DNA of 64,000 nt from Candidatus Faecousia intestinigallinarum. GTDB taxonomy: Bacteria > Bacillota > Clostridia > Oscillospirales > Oscillospiraceae. This document shows positions 38,898 through 49,366 of the stretch, piece by piece; position 1 is the stretch's first letter; each line of letters begins with the position of its first letter. The stretch lies in assembly GCA_018715805.1 (NCBI GenBank), contig DVKX01000047.1:62001-126000 (forward strand), read 5' to 3'. The notes beneath the pieces were generated by a model. That model made no database searches. It saw nothing but the letters and a program-made list of their open reading frames with translations, and was not told where the DNA came from. The position numbers and the translations under genes are program-made.

Positions 38898-39096
38898 GAA
38901 ATCCTCCTATAAATACCCGCTCTCCTGTCGGTAGAATCGGAATTCCACGCAAGGGGGAGCATTTTCTACAGCCTTTCTCAAAAAACGCGTGACATTTGCA
39001 GCTTGCTGCGGTATGATATAGACATACAGCGGCTTCTCCATTATATCCCAGGGGGACGCGTCTGTCCAGCATTTTTATTTTAAGGAGCGAAACGCC

Positions 39097-39957
39097 ATGT
39101 CTTATCAGATCATTACAGATTCCTGCTGCGATTACCCCCAGGAAATGTACGCCCAGCTGGGCTTAAAGGAAGTGGCTCTCACCGTCACTTTCCGGGGCGA
39201 GGAAACCAATCACTATACCGAGCGCTGGCTGAAGGATATGTTCGACGGCCTGCGGGGCGGTGAAGTCGCCACCACCGCCGCCGTAAACCCGGAAACCTGG
39301 GCCGGCGCCATGGAGCCGGTGCTGGCCGGGGGCGAGGATGTGCTGGTGCTGGCCTTTTCCTCCGGCCTGAGCACCACCTATCAGTCCGCCTGCATCGCCG
39401 CCAATGAATTGCGGGAAAAATATCCCCACCGGAAAATCCATGTGGTGGACACCCTCTGCGCCTCTTTGGGGCAGGGACTGTTCGTATATTACGCCGCCAA
39501 AAAGCGGCAGGAGGGCATGGAGCTGGAGGAACTCACCAACTGGTGCCTGGAGAACCGGCTGAAGCTGTGCCATTGGTTCACGGTGGACGACCTGATGTAT
39601 CTGAAGCGGGGCGGACGGGTAAGCGCCGCCACGGCGCTGGTAGGCACCATGCTGAACATCAAGCCGGTGCTCCATGTGGATGACGAGGGGCATCTCATCA
39701 ACGTGTCCAAAACCCGGGGGCGGAAGGCCTCCATCCAGGCGCTGGCCAAAAAAATGGGCGAGCTGGGAATCCCCGGCGCCAACGATACCGTGTTCATCTG
39801 CCACGGCGACTGCCTGGAGGACGCGCAGTACCTGGAAAGCCTGGTGCGGGAGCAGTACGGCGTAAAGGATGTGCTCATCTATTATGTGGGCGCGGTGATT
39901 GGCTCCCACTCCGGCCCCGGCACCCTGGCGCTGTTCTTCCTGGGAGAGCACCGCTGA
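39097..39957 (+). CDS. DegV family fatty-acid-binding protein
   Basis: MSYQIITDSCCDYPQ, VLAFSSGLSTTYQSA, IHVVDTLCASLGQGL, GSHSGPGTLALFFLG. Confidence 0.93.
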   Translation: MSYQIITDSCCDYPQEMYAQLGLKEVALTVTFRGEETNHYTERWLKDMFDGLRGGEVATTAAVNPETWAGAMEPVLAGGEDVLVLAFSSGLSTTYQSACIAANELREKYPHRKIHVVDTLCASLGQGLFVYYAAKKRQEGMELEELTNWCLENRLKLCHWFTVDDLMYLKRGGRVSAATALVGTMLNIKPVLHVDDEGHLINVSKTRGRKASIQALAKKMGELGIPGANDTVFICHGDCLEDAQYLESLVREQYGVKDVLIYYVGAVIGSHSGPGTLALFFLGEHR

Positions 39958-39980
39958 TTCCCCGCGACAAAAGTCCATAA

Positions 39981-40011
39981 AAATGCCTTCTCCTATTGGG
40001 AGAAGGCATTT
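39981..40011 (+). terminator. degV terminator
   Basis: AAATGCCTTCTCC...GGAGAAGGCATTT. Confidence 0.75.
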
Positions 40012-40144
40012 GGCCTTTTCAGGAGAAAACAGGGAAATTGGCACCGGGGGATTGTGTTTGCCTGGTTGGGATGCTATATGGTAATCGATATTTTATCGGC
40101 AGTCAAGCATCCCAGGTCTTTCGGGGCACGGTGTGCCGTCAGAG

Positions 40145-40177
40145 AAAACGTCCTCTCCCACAGGAGAGGACGTTTTT
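40145..40177 (-). terminator. bioY terminator
   Basis: AAAACGTCCTCTCC-caca-GGAGAGGACGTTTTT. Confidence 0.8.
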
Positions 40178-40721
40178 ATACGCCGTCCGCAAACCGCTTC
40201 AGGCGTTGGCTCAGAACCATTGCCAGCGCCACCTTCAGCGCATCAGGAATCAGATAGGGCACTACGCAGGTCATCAGCACCGTACCCAATCCCATGACTG
40301 TTCCCTGCTGCAAATACAGGATCATAAACCAAGCGGAGCCAAAGGCATAGCAGGCCAGCAGCGCCAATACCATTCCCAGCAGCTTCCCCCGCTCGCCCAG
40401 CCAAGCCGTTACCGCCCAATACACCGGACCGGACGCCAGGAAGCCGAGAATATAGCCGCCGGTGACGCCCAGCAGCACGCCTACGCCCCCCCGGAACCCG
40501 GCAAACACCGGCACGCCCACAGCGCCCAGCAGAATATAGCAGATAATCGCCAGCGTTCCCCGCTTTCCCCCCAGCACGCCCAGGGTCAGGCACACTGCAA
40601 AGGTCTGCATGGTAAAGGCGATTTCCAGTACGGGAATGGAAATCCAGGCGCAGATGGCGATAATGGCGGCAAACAACGCGCAGAGGATGTAGTCCCGCAG
40701 ATTCAGTTTTCTTGTGTTCAT
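40176..40721 (-). CDS. bioY: BioY family biotin transporter component
   Basis: BioY pattern: FTMQTFAVCLTLGVLGGKRGTLAIICYILLGAVGVPVFAGFRGGVGVLLGVTGGYILGF. Confidence 0.92.
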   Translation of the reverse strand: MNTRKLNLRDYILCALFAAIIAICAWISIPVLEIAFTMQTFAVCLTLGVLGGKRGTLAIICYILLGAVGVPVFAGFRGGVGVLLGVTGGYILGFLASGPVYWAVTAWLGERGKLLGMVLALLACYAFGSAWFMILYLQQGTVMGLGTVLMTCVVPYLIPDALKVALAMVLSQRLKRFADGV

Positions 40722-40863
40722 AGCGTTTCCCTACCTTTCGGCAACAGAATACCATAAGCGGGAATAATTGTCAACCGCTATTTGCTTAATATGGTTGACA
40801 ATTCACGCGGCCGCAGCAAAAACCCGGCGGCGAGGCATCGCCGCCGGGTTTTCCCAGAAACCA

Positions 40864-41877
40864 TTAAATCTTCACGCCAATGTCCCGGATCTGCTTGAGC
40901 AGCCCCACGTGCTCCCTGCCCTCGTCGGGAAGCTGGGGAAAATCGTAGGCAGCGTAGTTGTTGCCCTCCACGATGGCGGGACCGGTGGGGGTAATGCACA
41001 CATCCCAGCCGATGTAGCGTACCTGGGGCACCACCAGGGCAGCTTTCTTCACCATCTCCATAGCCTCCCGGACAAAGGGCACCTGGAAGCCCTGGAAGCG
41101 CACACCAGTGGCCGGGTGTACCTCTGCAATGGCGGTGGTGGCAGTGTGGGCAGGTCCGCTGATCTCCCCCTTTTCCAGGTCGAAATGGCAGGCAAAGCCG
41201 CCGTTTTCCAGGTTGTCCACAAAATTGCCGTTATTCCCGGTTTTCAGCACCGCGTAAAGCACATGGGGAACCCCCTGGTGTACCAGAGTTACCATACGAA
41301 AGCAATTCACGGAGTAGGGATAGAGTTGGTTCATTTTTTCATGCTGGACGATCACATCCTCCACCACTCCAAAGCGGTTGGCCGGATCCATGAGGTATTT
41401 GCAGGCGTCCTCCACCGTGTCGAACTGGGACAGCCGCACTTTCTCAATGCCCTTGCCGCACTCCCCCACCGAGGGCTTGGCAATCACCGTATCCCGGCTG
41501 CGGAGAAAATCCGCCAATTCCTCCTGGGAGCATTGGCTCAAATCCAGAAACGCCCGCCCCAGGAACTCCCGGAATAGATGGTAAAACTCGTTCTTATGGG
41601 AGAACAGGTGGGTATAAGCCGGGTCGTTCATCATGCCCATGAGCTTCTTGTTCTTCATGCGGGTCATATAGGTAGCGCGCTCTTTGGCGGTCATGTCATA
41701 GAAGGCGAAGATCATATAGTCGTAATATCCCGCGCCGTAGCGGGCGGCGCAGCCTGCCATGTCCAGGAAAATGGCCGCCTTGGCCTTTCCGGAGCGCTGG
41801 TGGACAATGTCGATGCAGCGCTGGAGCTTCTCCAGACGCATCCCCTTCAGCACCCGGGTCAAATATTTCAGATCCAT
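40864..41877 (-). CDS. Sugar-transfer-associated ATP-grasp domain protein
   Basis: ATP-grasp motifs (VIAKPSVGECGKGIEKV, IGWDVCITPTGPAIVEGNNYA). Confidence 0.8.
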   Translation of the reverse strand: MDLKYLTRVLKGMRLEKLQRCIDIVHQRSGKAKAAIFLDMAGCAARYGAGYYDYMIFAFYDMTAKERATYMTRMKNKKLMGMMNDPAYTHLFSHKNEFYHLFREFLGRAFLDLSQCSQEELADFLRSRDTVIAKPSVGECGKGIEKVRLSQFDTVEDACKYLMDPANRFGVVEDVIVQHEKMNQLYPYSVNCFRMVTLVHQGVPHVLYAVLKTGNNGNFVDNLENGGFACHFDLEKGEISGPAHTATTAIAEVHPATGVRFQGFQVPFVREAMEMVKKAALVVPQVRYIGWDVCITPTGPAIVEGNNYAAYDFPQLPDEGREHVGLLKQIRDIGVKI

Positions 41878-42012
41878 AAATATAGACCTCACTTCCTTGA
41901 TTTCCTTGGGATTATACATAGTTTCCCGGCGCAAGTCAATAACATCCTGCCGCTTTTCCGGAGAATAACCCGCCCATTTTCGGAAAAACTATCCCACGAA
42001 AGAGGTGGGAAC

Positions 42013-42687
42013 ATGATACTATCCTATTTGCGGACAATTTTCTTGTATCTGGTACTCATTCTGGCGGTGCGCCTCATGGGCAAGCGCCAAATCGGCCAAA
42101 TGGAGCCGGCGGAATTCGTGGTCACCATGCTGGTGGCCAACCTGGCGGCCATTCCCATGCAGGACGGCGGGATCCCCATGCTCTCCGGGCTGCTGCCTAT
42201 TCTGACAGTACTGGGGATGGAGCTGATCCTCTCGGTGGCGGCGCTGCGGAGCATCCGGCTGCGTCAGGCGCTTTGCGGCAAGCCGGTGATCCTCATTGAA
42301 AACGGCAATATCCTGCAGGAAAATCTGCGCAGGACGCGCATCACTCTGGATGAATTGACCGGACATCTGCGGGAAAAGGACGTCCTCGACCCCCGCACCG
42401 TGCAGTACGCCATTCTGGAGACCAATGGCAATCTGTCCGTATTTCCCTATCCCAAGGAAAAGCCCGCTTCCGCCAAGGACGCAGGCATCCAGGCCGCCCC
42501 GCAATATCTGCCGGTGACCATCGTATCCGACGGCAAAATCCTTTACGAAAATTTAGAGAAAGCCGGAAAAGATCCCGCCTGGATACAGCGGACGCTTTCC
42601 GGACGGAACGCCCAGCTGGAAAATACCTGGCTGCTCACCGTAGACGCTGGGGATAACATCATTTATTATCCCAAGGAGGTGGTATAA
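42013..42687 (+). CDS. DUF421 (YetF-like) membrane protein
   Basis: LVLILAVRLMGKRQIGQMEPAEFVVTMLVANLAAIPMQ. Confidence 0.88.
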   Translation: MILSYLRTIFLYLVLILAVRLMGKRQIGQMEPAEFVVTMLVANLAAIPMQDGGIPMLSGLLPILTVLGMELILSVAALRSIRLRQALCGKPVILIENGNILQENLRRTRITLDELTGHLREKDVLDPRTVQYAILETNGNLSVFPYPKEKPASAKDAGIQAAPQYLPVTIVSDGKILYENLEKAGKDPAWIQRTLSGRNAQLENTWLLTVDAGDNIIYYPKEVV

Positions 42688-43068
42688 ATGGGACGGCTTT
42701 GGCTCGGTATTGGGCTGATGGCGGCGCTGCTGCTGGGAACCGCCGGCATTGCCCTGGGCATGGACGCCATCCATCAGCCGGTGGCGGCGCAGCTGGAACA
42801 GGCCGGAACCGCAGCGCTGGAAGGGGACTGGGCGCAGGCCGACGCCCAATGGCAGGCGGCGCAGCGATCCTGGGAGCGCCACTGGGCATTGAGCGCCTCG
42901 GTGGCCGACCACAGCCCCATGGACGATATTGACCGGCTCTACGCGCAGCTGGCCGTGTTCGCCCAGGAGCGGGAAACGGTGCATTTTGCCGCCACCTGCA
43001 TGGAACTTTCGGAGCTGACCCAGGCTATGAGCGACGCCCACAGTCCCGACTGGTGGAATCTGCTGTGA
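42688..43068 (+). CDS. DUF4363-like protein downstream of the DUF421 gene
   Basis: Signal anchor plus short helical domain; immediately follows the yetF-like gene as commonly seen. Confidence 0.6.
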   Translation: MGRLWLGIGLMAALLLGTAGIALGMDAIHQPVAAQLEQAGTAALEGDWAQADAQWQAAQRSWERHWALSASVADHSPMDDIDRLYAQLAVFAQERETVHFAATCMELSELTQAMSDAHSPDWWNLL

Positions 43069-43147
43069 TGCCGCCGCCAGCAGCAGATTCTCCCGCAAAT
43101 CTTTTCCGCCAGGCGCGTGCCTGGCGGAAAATACGTTGAAAATGCCG

Positions 43148-45256
43148 TTATGCCTCCGGCGCTTCCGGGGCGATGGGGAAATAGAGGGTGGCCTTGAACA
43201 GATCGCCGTCCACCAGCAGCTTCAGCTGCCCGTGCTGCAGCTCCATCAGGCTCTTGGCAATGTTCAGACCCAGGCCGCTGCCCTCGGTATTCCGGGAGGC
43301 GTCCCCCCGGACGAACCGCTCCATCAGCTCCTCCGCATCCACGCCCAGCGCCTCCCGGGAGATGTTTTTCAGGGAAATGGTCACCGCCAGCTCCAGCTGC
43401 ACCACATCGATATACAGCCGGGTATCCGGCATGGCGTATTTCACCGCGTTATTCAGCAGGTTGCTCAGCACCCGCCACAGCAGCCGTCCGTCCGCCAGCA
43501 CCCTGGCCGGTTCCTCCGGCATCCGAAGCACCGGCGTCAGCCGCGCCGCTTTCAGCTTGTCGGAAAACTCTCCCAGCGCCTGGTTCACCGCCTCCGCCGC
43601 GTCCACAGGCTGGATATCCGCCTGGATATTGCCTGTGGCGGCCTTGCTCATCTCCATGAGATCCTCGATGAGCTTCTTCATCCGCTGGGACTGACGGGAC
43701 AGCACCTCCAGGTACTGCTCCGCTTCCTCCCGGGTCTGCGCCTTTTGCAGCAGATCCACATAATTGATAATGGAGGTCAGCGGCGTTTTGATGTCGTGGG
43801 ACACATTGGTAATCAGTTCCGTCTTCATCCGCTCCGATTTCATCTGGCGCTGGGCAGCCACCATAGCCGCCTCGCCCAGGGCGTTCAGATCCCCGGCAAA
43901 ATCCCGGAAGCTCCCCATCAGATGCTTCGGAGAGATTTTCGCTCCCAGGTTTCCCCGGCTCATGGCTTTGGCGCCCTTATGCAGCTTGCCGAAGCAGTAC
44001 ACACCGTAAATCACCACCGCAAAATCCAGCAGCGCCGCCAGGATGATCCAGTCCGCCCGGTAGGAGGCCATGGCCAGCACCAGCGCCAGGAGCATCCCCG
44101 CGCCCACCAGCAGCCACTGCCAGCTCAGGGGCAGCAGGCAGTACAGCCGCGCCGCACAGCGTCCCAGCCAGCCAACCGCCCGGCCGCACAGCCGCAGTAT
44201 CCAGCCAAATACGCTGTGCCGCCACCAGTGTCCGCCGCCCATTTTGATCTGCGCCGCCAGGGCAAACAGGAATCCCACCAGCAGCAAACAGCCGCAAAAA
44301 ACAGCCAGGCCGGCCAGCAGCACCGGGAAAAAATATCCATCCGTGGGCGGAACATCATTCAGCCCCTCCAGCAGACGCAGCGCCACCCAGCCCAGCAGGA
44401 ACACGCCCCAGCCGGCCAGCCAGGCATACAGATCCAGGGGCATGGCATTTAGGGCAGCCGCCTCCGCCTCTTCCCGTCCCGCCTTGCGTCCTGCCGCGCA
44501 GCACAAAAAGACCAGCAGCCCCGCAAAGAGCAGCAAACTCACTGCGCCGCCCGCCGCCAGGCAGCTCCAATAGGGCTGAAGATCCCCCGCCAGCTGCCAG
44601 AGTATGCTGTCCTGGAACGTATACGCCCCCGCATAGGCATACAGGCTCACAGTATAGCCCTCAGTCTGCTGAACATCCCCGTAATAGGTATAATCGTTTC
44701 CATCATAGCCCGTTATCCCCCAGGCAAATTGGTAGTTGGCCGGGATCACATTATCCTTTGCAATCTCCAGTTCCCCGGGATAGCGCTCCTGGAGCGCCCC
44801 GTCTGTATCCAACCGGAGCTCGGCGGCGGAGGAAGCCACGCCGGTGATCTGGGGATAAAACGCTACCACAGAATAGTCCAGGGTCTCCGCACCCTCCGGG
44901 ATCAGCCCATAGGCGCTTACCCGGGTGTCCCCCAGCCAAATGATGTAGCTCCACTTTTCCGGCGTAAAGGAAATCCCGCTTGTACTCGGCGGAAGATCCC
45001 ACGGATCCCCCCAATACATTTCCAGCAGTTCCTCGGGGCAGTTGCTCAGCGTCCGATAAGCATATTCGTCCAGCACGCTGCTGGCCACCATCTCCGCCTC
45101 CTGCTCCAGCAGCGCCTGATGCGCTTCCTCCACGGTGCCGTCCAGAAGTCCCATATACCCCAGCGCCACCAGCGCGCCGCCGCAGCCCAGCGCCAGCGCC
45201 AGAAACACAGCGCACAATATGACGGCGGTCATCTTGGCCGCAATGGAATATTTCAT
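43148..45256 (-). CDS. Membrane sensor histidine kinase
   Basis: HisKA TNVSHDIKTPLTSIINYVDLL; HATPase GSGLGLNIAKSLMELQHG; N-terminal extracytoplasmic domain. Confidence 0.9.
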   Translation of the reverse strand: MKYSIAAKMTAVILCAVFLALALGCGGALVALGYMGLLDGTVEEAHQALLEQEAEMVASSVLDEYAYRTLSNCPEELLEMYWGDPWDLPPSTSGISFTPEKWSYIIWLGDTRVSAYGLIPEGAETLDYSVVAFYPQITGVASSAAELRLDTDGALQERYPGELEIAKDNVIPANYQFAWGITGYDGNDYTYYGDVQQTEGYTVSLYAYAGAYTFQDSILWQLAGDLQPYWSCLAAGGAVSLLLFAGLLVFLCCAAGRKAGREEAEAAALNAMPLDLYAWLAGWGVFLLGWVALRLLEGLNDVPPTDGYFFPVLLAGLAVFCGCLLLVGFLFALAAQIKMGGGHWWRHSVFGWILRLCGRAVGWLGRCAARLYCLLPLSWQWLLVGAGMLLALVLAMASYRADWIILAALLDFAVVIYGVYCFGKLHKGAKAMSRGNLGAKISPKHLMGSFRDFAGDLNALGEAAMVAAQRQMKSERMKTELITNVSHDIKTPLTSIINYVDLLQKAQTREEAEQYLEVLSRQSQRMKKLIEDLMEMSKAATGNIQADIQPVDAAEAVNQALGEFSDKLKAARLTPVLRMPEEPARVLADGRLLWRVLSNLLNNAVKYAMPDTRLYIDVVQLELAVTISLKNISREALGVDAEELMERFVRGDASRNTEGSGLGLNIAKSLMELQHGQLKLLVDGDLFKATLYFPIAPEAPEA

Positions 45257-45951
45257 CTATTCTGGCCTCCTTCCAGTTTGTACCCCTGCCCCCAGACCAC
45301 CTTTAGATACCGGGGGTTGGAGGGGTCGATTTCCAGCTTTTCCCGCAGATGGCGAATGTGCACCGCCACGCTGCCCTCGCTGCCCACAGCGGTCTCCTGC
45401 CACACCGCCTCATAAATGGCCTTGGTGGAGAACACCTTGCCGGGATTCTTCATCAGCAGCCGCAGGATGCTGTATTCCGTGGGCGTCAGGTAGACCGCTT
45501 CTCCGTCCACAGAGGCAGTCTTGGTGGCATCGTTGATGGCGATGGCGCCCACCGTCAGCTCCCCCGTCTCCTCCCGCTTGCTTCCCAAGCGCGCATACCG
45601 CCGCAGGTGGGAGCGCACCCTTGCCAGCACCTCCACCGGCACAAAGGGCTTGGTGATATAATCGTCCGCTCCCACGTTCAGCCCCAGCACCATATCCTCC
45701 GTCTCGGATTTGGCGGTGAGGAACAGAATGGGCGCGTTGGAGATCTCCCGGATTTTGGCGGTGGCGGCGATGCCGTCCATCCCCGGCATCATTACATCCA
45801 TGAGAATCAGATGGATCTCCTCCCGCGCAACCACTTCCAGCGCCTCCAGACCGCTGAAGGCTTCATAAAGCTGATATCCCTCCGGAGCAAGGTATATTTT
45901 CAAGGCGTTTACAATGTCCGGCTGGTCATCGCAGATCAGCACATTGTACAT
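45253..45951 (-). CDS. OmpR/PhoB-type response regulator
   Basis: NVLICDDQPDIVNALKIYL, LILMDVMMPGMDGIA, winged-helix C-terminus; 4-bp overlap with kinase. Confidence 0.92.
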   Translation of the reverse strand: MYNVLICDDQPDIVNALKIYLAPEGYQLYEAFSGLEALEVVAREEIHLILMDVMMPGMDGIAATAKIREISNAPILFLTAKSETEDMVLGLNVGADDYITKPFVPVEVLARVRSHLRRYARLGSKREETGELTVGAIAINDATKTASVDGEAVYLTPTEYSILRLLMKNPGKVFSTKAIYEAVWQETAVGSEGSVAVHIRHLREKLEIDPSNPRYLKVVWGQGYKLEGGQNR

Positions 45952-46120
45952 GGCGGTTTCCTCCCTTTCGATTTGTGCTTTTATTATACCAGCCCATGGC
46001 GGCGGATGGTAGTAGGATACCCTTAAGAATCCTTTAATTTTCCCTTTGCTTTTCTTTAAGAATATGGTAGAATAAGGAAAATACCTTCTGCATCGCGCGC
46101 TTGCAGGAGAGGAGGCTCCT

Positions 46121-46924
46121 ATGGATTGGCAGCCAATTTTGCGTTACGTTACCAATACCCTTATACCGGTGCTGCTTCTGGCCGCCGCAGGTCTTGCCGT
46201 TATCCGCCTGGTTCAAAGCCTCATTGGCAAGGCTCTGCAAAAATCCAGGCTGGAGCACGCCGCCTACAGGCTTATCCATTCCCTGACAAACGCCGTGCTC
46301 TATCTTCTCCTGGGGCTGATTCTGGCCTCCCGGCTGGGCATTGACGTTTCCGGCATCGTGGCGCTGGCCAGCGTACTGACTCTGGCCGTTTCTCTGGCGG
46401 TGCAGAACGCCATCGGCAATGTGATCGGCGGCTTTACCCTGCTCTATACCAAGCCCTTCAAAACCGATGATTTTGTGGAGATCGCCGGAAACGCCGGCAC
46501 TGTGACGGAAATTTCCATGACCTACACCAAGCTGGTGACGCCGGATAACCGCACCATCTCTATTCCCAACAGCGCCGTCACCGCCGGGCAGATCATCAAT
46601 TACACGGCGCTGGGCAAACGCCGGGCGGAGGTGACCGTCTTCGCTTCCTATGAAGCCCCCGTGGAGCGGGTGCTTTCCGCCCTGCTGCAGGCTGCAAAGG
46701 TGCCCACTGCGCTGGATGACCCCGCTCCATTCGCCGCTGTGAAAAGCTATGACAGCAGCGCGATCACCTATCTGCTCCATGTCTGGTCCGTCTCCGGGGA
46801 TTATTGGACCACCCTGTGCGATGTGCGGAAAAACGTCAAAGCGGTTTTCGACCGGGAAGGCATTCCAATGACCTATCCGCACCTGAACGTTCATGTGGCG
46901 CCGCGCGATAACGAAAGCAAATAA
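46121..46924 (+). CDS. MscS family mechanosensitive channel
   Basis: LAVQNAIGNVIGGFTLLYTKPFKTDDFVEIAGNAGTVTEISMTYTKLVTPDNRTISIPNS. Confidence 0.93.
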   Translation: MDWQPILRYVTNTLIPVLLLAAAGLAVIRLVQSLIGKALQKSRLEHAAYRLIHSLTNAVLYLLLGLILASRLGIDVSGIVALASVLTLAVSLAVQNAIGNVIGGFTLLYTKPFKTDDFVEIAGNAGTVTEISMTYTKLVTPDNRTISIPNSAVTAGQIINYTALGKRRAEVTVFASYEAPVERVLSALLQAAKVPTALDDPAPFAAVKSYDSSAITYLLHVWSVSGDYWTTLCDVRKNVKAVFDREGIPMTYPHLNVHVAPRDNESK

Positions 46925-47196
46925 TTCCAAAAATTACCCGGTATTCTTTTGCGGATACCGGGTATTCTATGGTTGGGCAAAAAAGAAACGACGCGAAACG
47001 CCATGACGATGGAATTGTGCTCTCGTTACATTTTTTGTCAAGTGTATCGCCGCAAGCGCAGTGGTAAGATGCGAAAAAGGCGGGGCAGGCCACCCCGCCG
47101 GTACATAACCGCGCCCCGCCGGAATTCCCCGGCGGGGCGGAATCCTATCCCTGCGTCTTATGGATCGCCTGCGCAGAATTTCCATACTTCACCCCA

Positions 47197-47225
47197 TTGC
47201 CTCCGGGGGAAAAATATGCTATACT
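47197..47225 (+). promoter_or_regulatory. SigmaA-type promoter for GH25 gene
   Basis: TTGCCT-17 bp-TATACT. Confidence 0.55.
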
Positions 47226-47291
47226 ATAGAAGCTTGCGGGGGGAATCCCGCGAAATTTCCCTTCAAGAAATCACATATTATGGAGAAGCTT

Positions 47292-48131
47292 ATGGATAAA
47301 GAAAAGAGAGGCCTGCTCATCAAGATCATCGCCCTGGGCGTCAGTCTGGCGCTGCTGGTGCTGGTGGCCGTCATCTTCAGCAGCGGCGTGACCCCGCCCC
47401 CGCCGGAGGAATTTACATACCCGGAAATTACCCAGGCCACCGTCGCCCCCACTCTGCCGCCTCCCCCCCGCAACCCGTACATGGTGGGGGACTTCGCCCA
47501 AGACGAAAACGGCTACCTGCAGCTGATGATCGGCGAAAGCTGGCTGGGCATCGATGTGTCCGAGCATCAGGAGGACATCGACTGGAACGCCGTGGCGGAA
47601 GCGGGCGTGGAATTTGTGATGATCCGCGTAGGCTACCGGGGGTATGAATCGGGTATGCTGATGCCGGACTCCATGGCGCAAAGCCATTATGAGGGCGCGA
47701 AAGCCGCCGGGCTGAAAGTGGGCGCATACTTCTTCTCCCAGGCCGTCAGCGCTCAGGAGGCGGAGCAGGAGGCCGCTTTCACCCTGGAGCAGATCTCCTC
47801 CTGGCAGGTAGATATGCCCGTGGTATTCGACTGGGAGTATGTGGCCGGCAGCGCACGCACCGGCGAACTCACCCGGGAGGCGCTGACCCATATCACCGCC
47901 GTGTTCTGCCAAAAGGTGCAGGACAGCGGCTATACCCCTATGTTCTATTTTAACCAAAGCCAGGGCGAAGATATGCTGAATCTGTCCGAACTGGTGGACT
48001 ATCCCTTCTGGCTGGCGCTGTACGGCGACATGGACTACCCCTACCAGGTGAAGATGTGGCAGTATACCAACGCCGGCACGGTGCCGGGCATTCCGGGAGA
48101 CGTGGATCTGAACCTGTACTTCCCGGGGTAA
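47292..48131 (+). CDS. Membrane-anchored glycoside hydrolase family 25 (lysozyme-like)
   Basis: LGIDVSEHQEDIDWNAVAEAGVEFVMIRVGYRGY; VVFDWEYV; N-terminal TM and Pro-rich linker. Confidence 0.9.
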   Translation: MDKEKRGLLIKIIALGVSLALLVLVAVIFSSGVTPPPPEEFTYPEITQATVAPTLPPPPRNPYMVGDFAQDENGYLQLMIGESWLGIDVSEHQEDIDWNAVAEAGVEFVMIRVGYRGYESGMLMPDSMAQSHYEGAKAAGLKVGAYFFSQAVSAQEAEQEAAFTLEQISSWQVDMPVVFDWEYVAGSARTGELTREALTHITAVFCQKVQDSGYTPMFYFNQSQGEDMLNLSELVDYPFWLALYGDMDYPYQVKMWQYTNAGTVPGIPGDVDLNLYFPG

Positions 48132-48143
48132 GAAAGGAAGCAT

Positions 48144-48842
48144 ATGGCAACTACTGTGATCACCGGCGGCTCCCGGGGCATCGGAGCCGCCGCCGTGGAG
48201 CGCTTTTCCCGGCAGGGGGACCGCGTCTGGTTCCTCTATGAAAAGGAGCACGCCGCCGCCCAGGACGTGGCCGCGCGAACCGGGGCGATCCCCCTCTGCT
48301 GCGATGTGGCGGACGGCCGCGCCGTCCAGGCGGCGTTCGCGGAAATCGGCGCTGTGGATACGCTGATCCTTTGCGCCGGCGTATGCCACTACGGACTTTT
48401 GCAGGATACGCCGGAGGCAGTCTGGGACAGGCTCTTTGATGTGAACGTTAAGGGCATTTACCATTGTGTCCGCGCCGCCATGCCCGCCTTTCTGCGGCAG
48501 CATCGTGGGAATATCATCACCGTCAGCTCCATGTGGGGGCAGGTGGGCGCTTCCTGCGAGGCCGCCTACTCCGCCAGCAAAGGGGCGGTGATTGCCCTGA
48601 CCAAAGCGCTGGCCAAGGAACTTGGCTCCAGCGGCATCCGGGTAAACTGCGTGGCGCCCGGGGTCATTCTAACGGATATGTGCGCGGCTGTGTCGCCGGA
48701 AACGCTGGCGGAGCTGGCGCGGGAGACGCCCGCAGGCAGGAACGGCGCGCCCGAGGACGTGGCCGCCGCCATGGCGTATTTGTCCCAGGCGGAATTTGTA
48801 ACCGGAGAAATTTTGGCCGTAAACGGCGGCTATGTAATTTAG
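48144..48842 (+). CDS. SDR family oxidoreductase (FabG-like)
   Basis: VITGGSRGIGAAAVERF, YSASKGAVIALTKALAKEL, GEILAVNGGYVI. Confidence 0.88.
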   Translation: MATTVITGGSRGIGAAAVERFSRQGDRVWFLYEKEHAAAQDVAARTGAIPLCCDVADGRAVQAAFAEIGAVDTLILCAGVCHYGLLQDTPEAVWDRLFDVNVKGIYHCVRAAMPAFLRQHRGNIITVSSMWGQVGASCEAAYSASKGAVIALTKALAKELGSSGIRVNCVAPGVILTDMCAAVSPETLAELARETPAGRNGAPEDVAAAMAYLSQAEFVTGEILAVNGGYVI

Positions 48843-48851
48843 GAGAAGTTT

Positions 48852-49289
48852 ATGAAAATTGCCATCGGATGCGACCACGGAGCGCTGGCGCTGAAAAACA
48901 CCCTGGTGGAGCACCTGCAAAAGGGAGGCCATACGGTGACGGATTTCGGCACCTATACCCCGGATTCCTGCGACTATCCCGACTTTGCCGCTGCGGCAGC
49001 CCGCGCCGTGGCCGCCGGGGAATGTGAGCGGGGCATCGTGCTGTGCACCACCGGCATCGGCGTGTCCATTGCCGCCAACAAGGTGCAGGGCATCCGCTGC
49101 GCGCTGCTGTCAGACGTGCTTTCCGCCAGGATGACCCGGCTGCACAACGACACCAATATGATGGCGCTGGGGGCGGGCATTGTGGGTCCCAGCCTGGCGC
49201 TGGAGATCGCGGACACCTGGCTGTCCACTCCCTTCTCCGGGGAAGCGCGCCACCAGCGGCGCATCAAGAAGCTGATGGAGTTGGAATAA
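48852..49289 (+). CDS. rpiB: Ribose-5-phosphate isomerase B
   Basis: KIAIGCDHGALALKNTL, ERGIVLCTTGIGVSIAANKVQGIRCAL, HNDTNMMALGAGI. Confidence 0.94.
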   Translation: MKIAIGCDHGALALKNTLVEHLQKGGHTVTDFGTYTPDSCDYPDFAAAAARAVAAGECERGIVLCTTGIGVSIAANKVQGIRCALLSDVLSARMTRLHNDTNMMALGAGIVGPSLALEIADTWLSTPFSGEARHQRRIKKLMELE

Positions 49290-49305
49290 TGGTCTTTTGA
49301 ACGTC

Positions 49306-49337
49306 CCCCCGGTTTCCATAGGAATGGAAACCGGGGG
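49306..49337. terminator. Terminator after rpiB
   Basis: CCCCCGGTTTCCAT...ATGGAAACCGGGGG-TTT. Confidence 0.8.
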
Positions 49338-49366
49338 TTTGTCTGTCATGCGGATCTTTCGCAATT

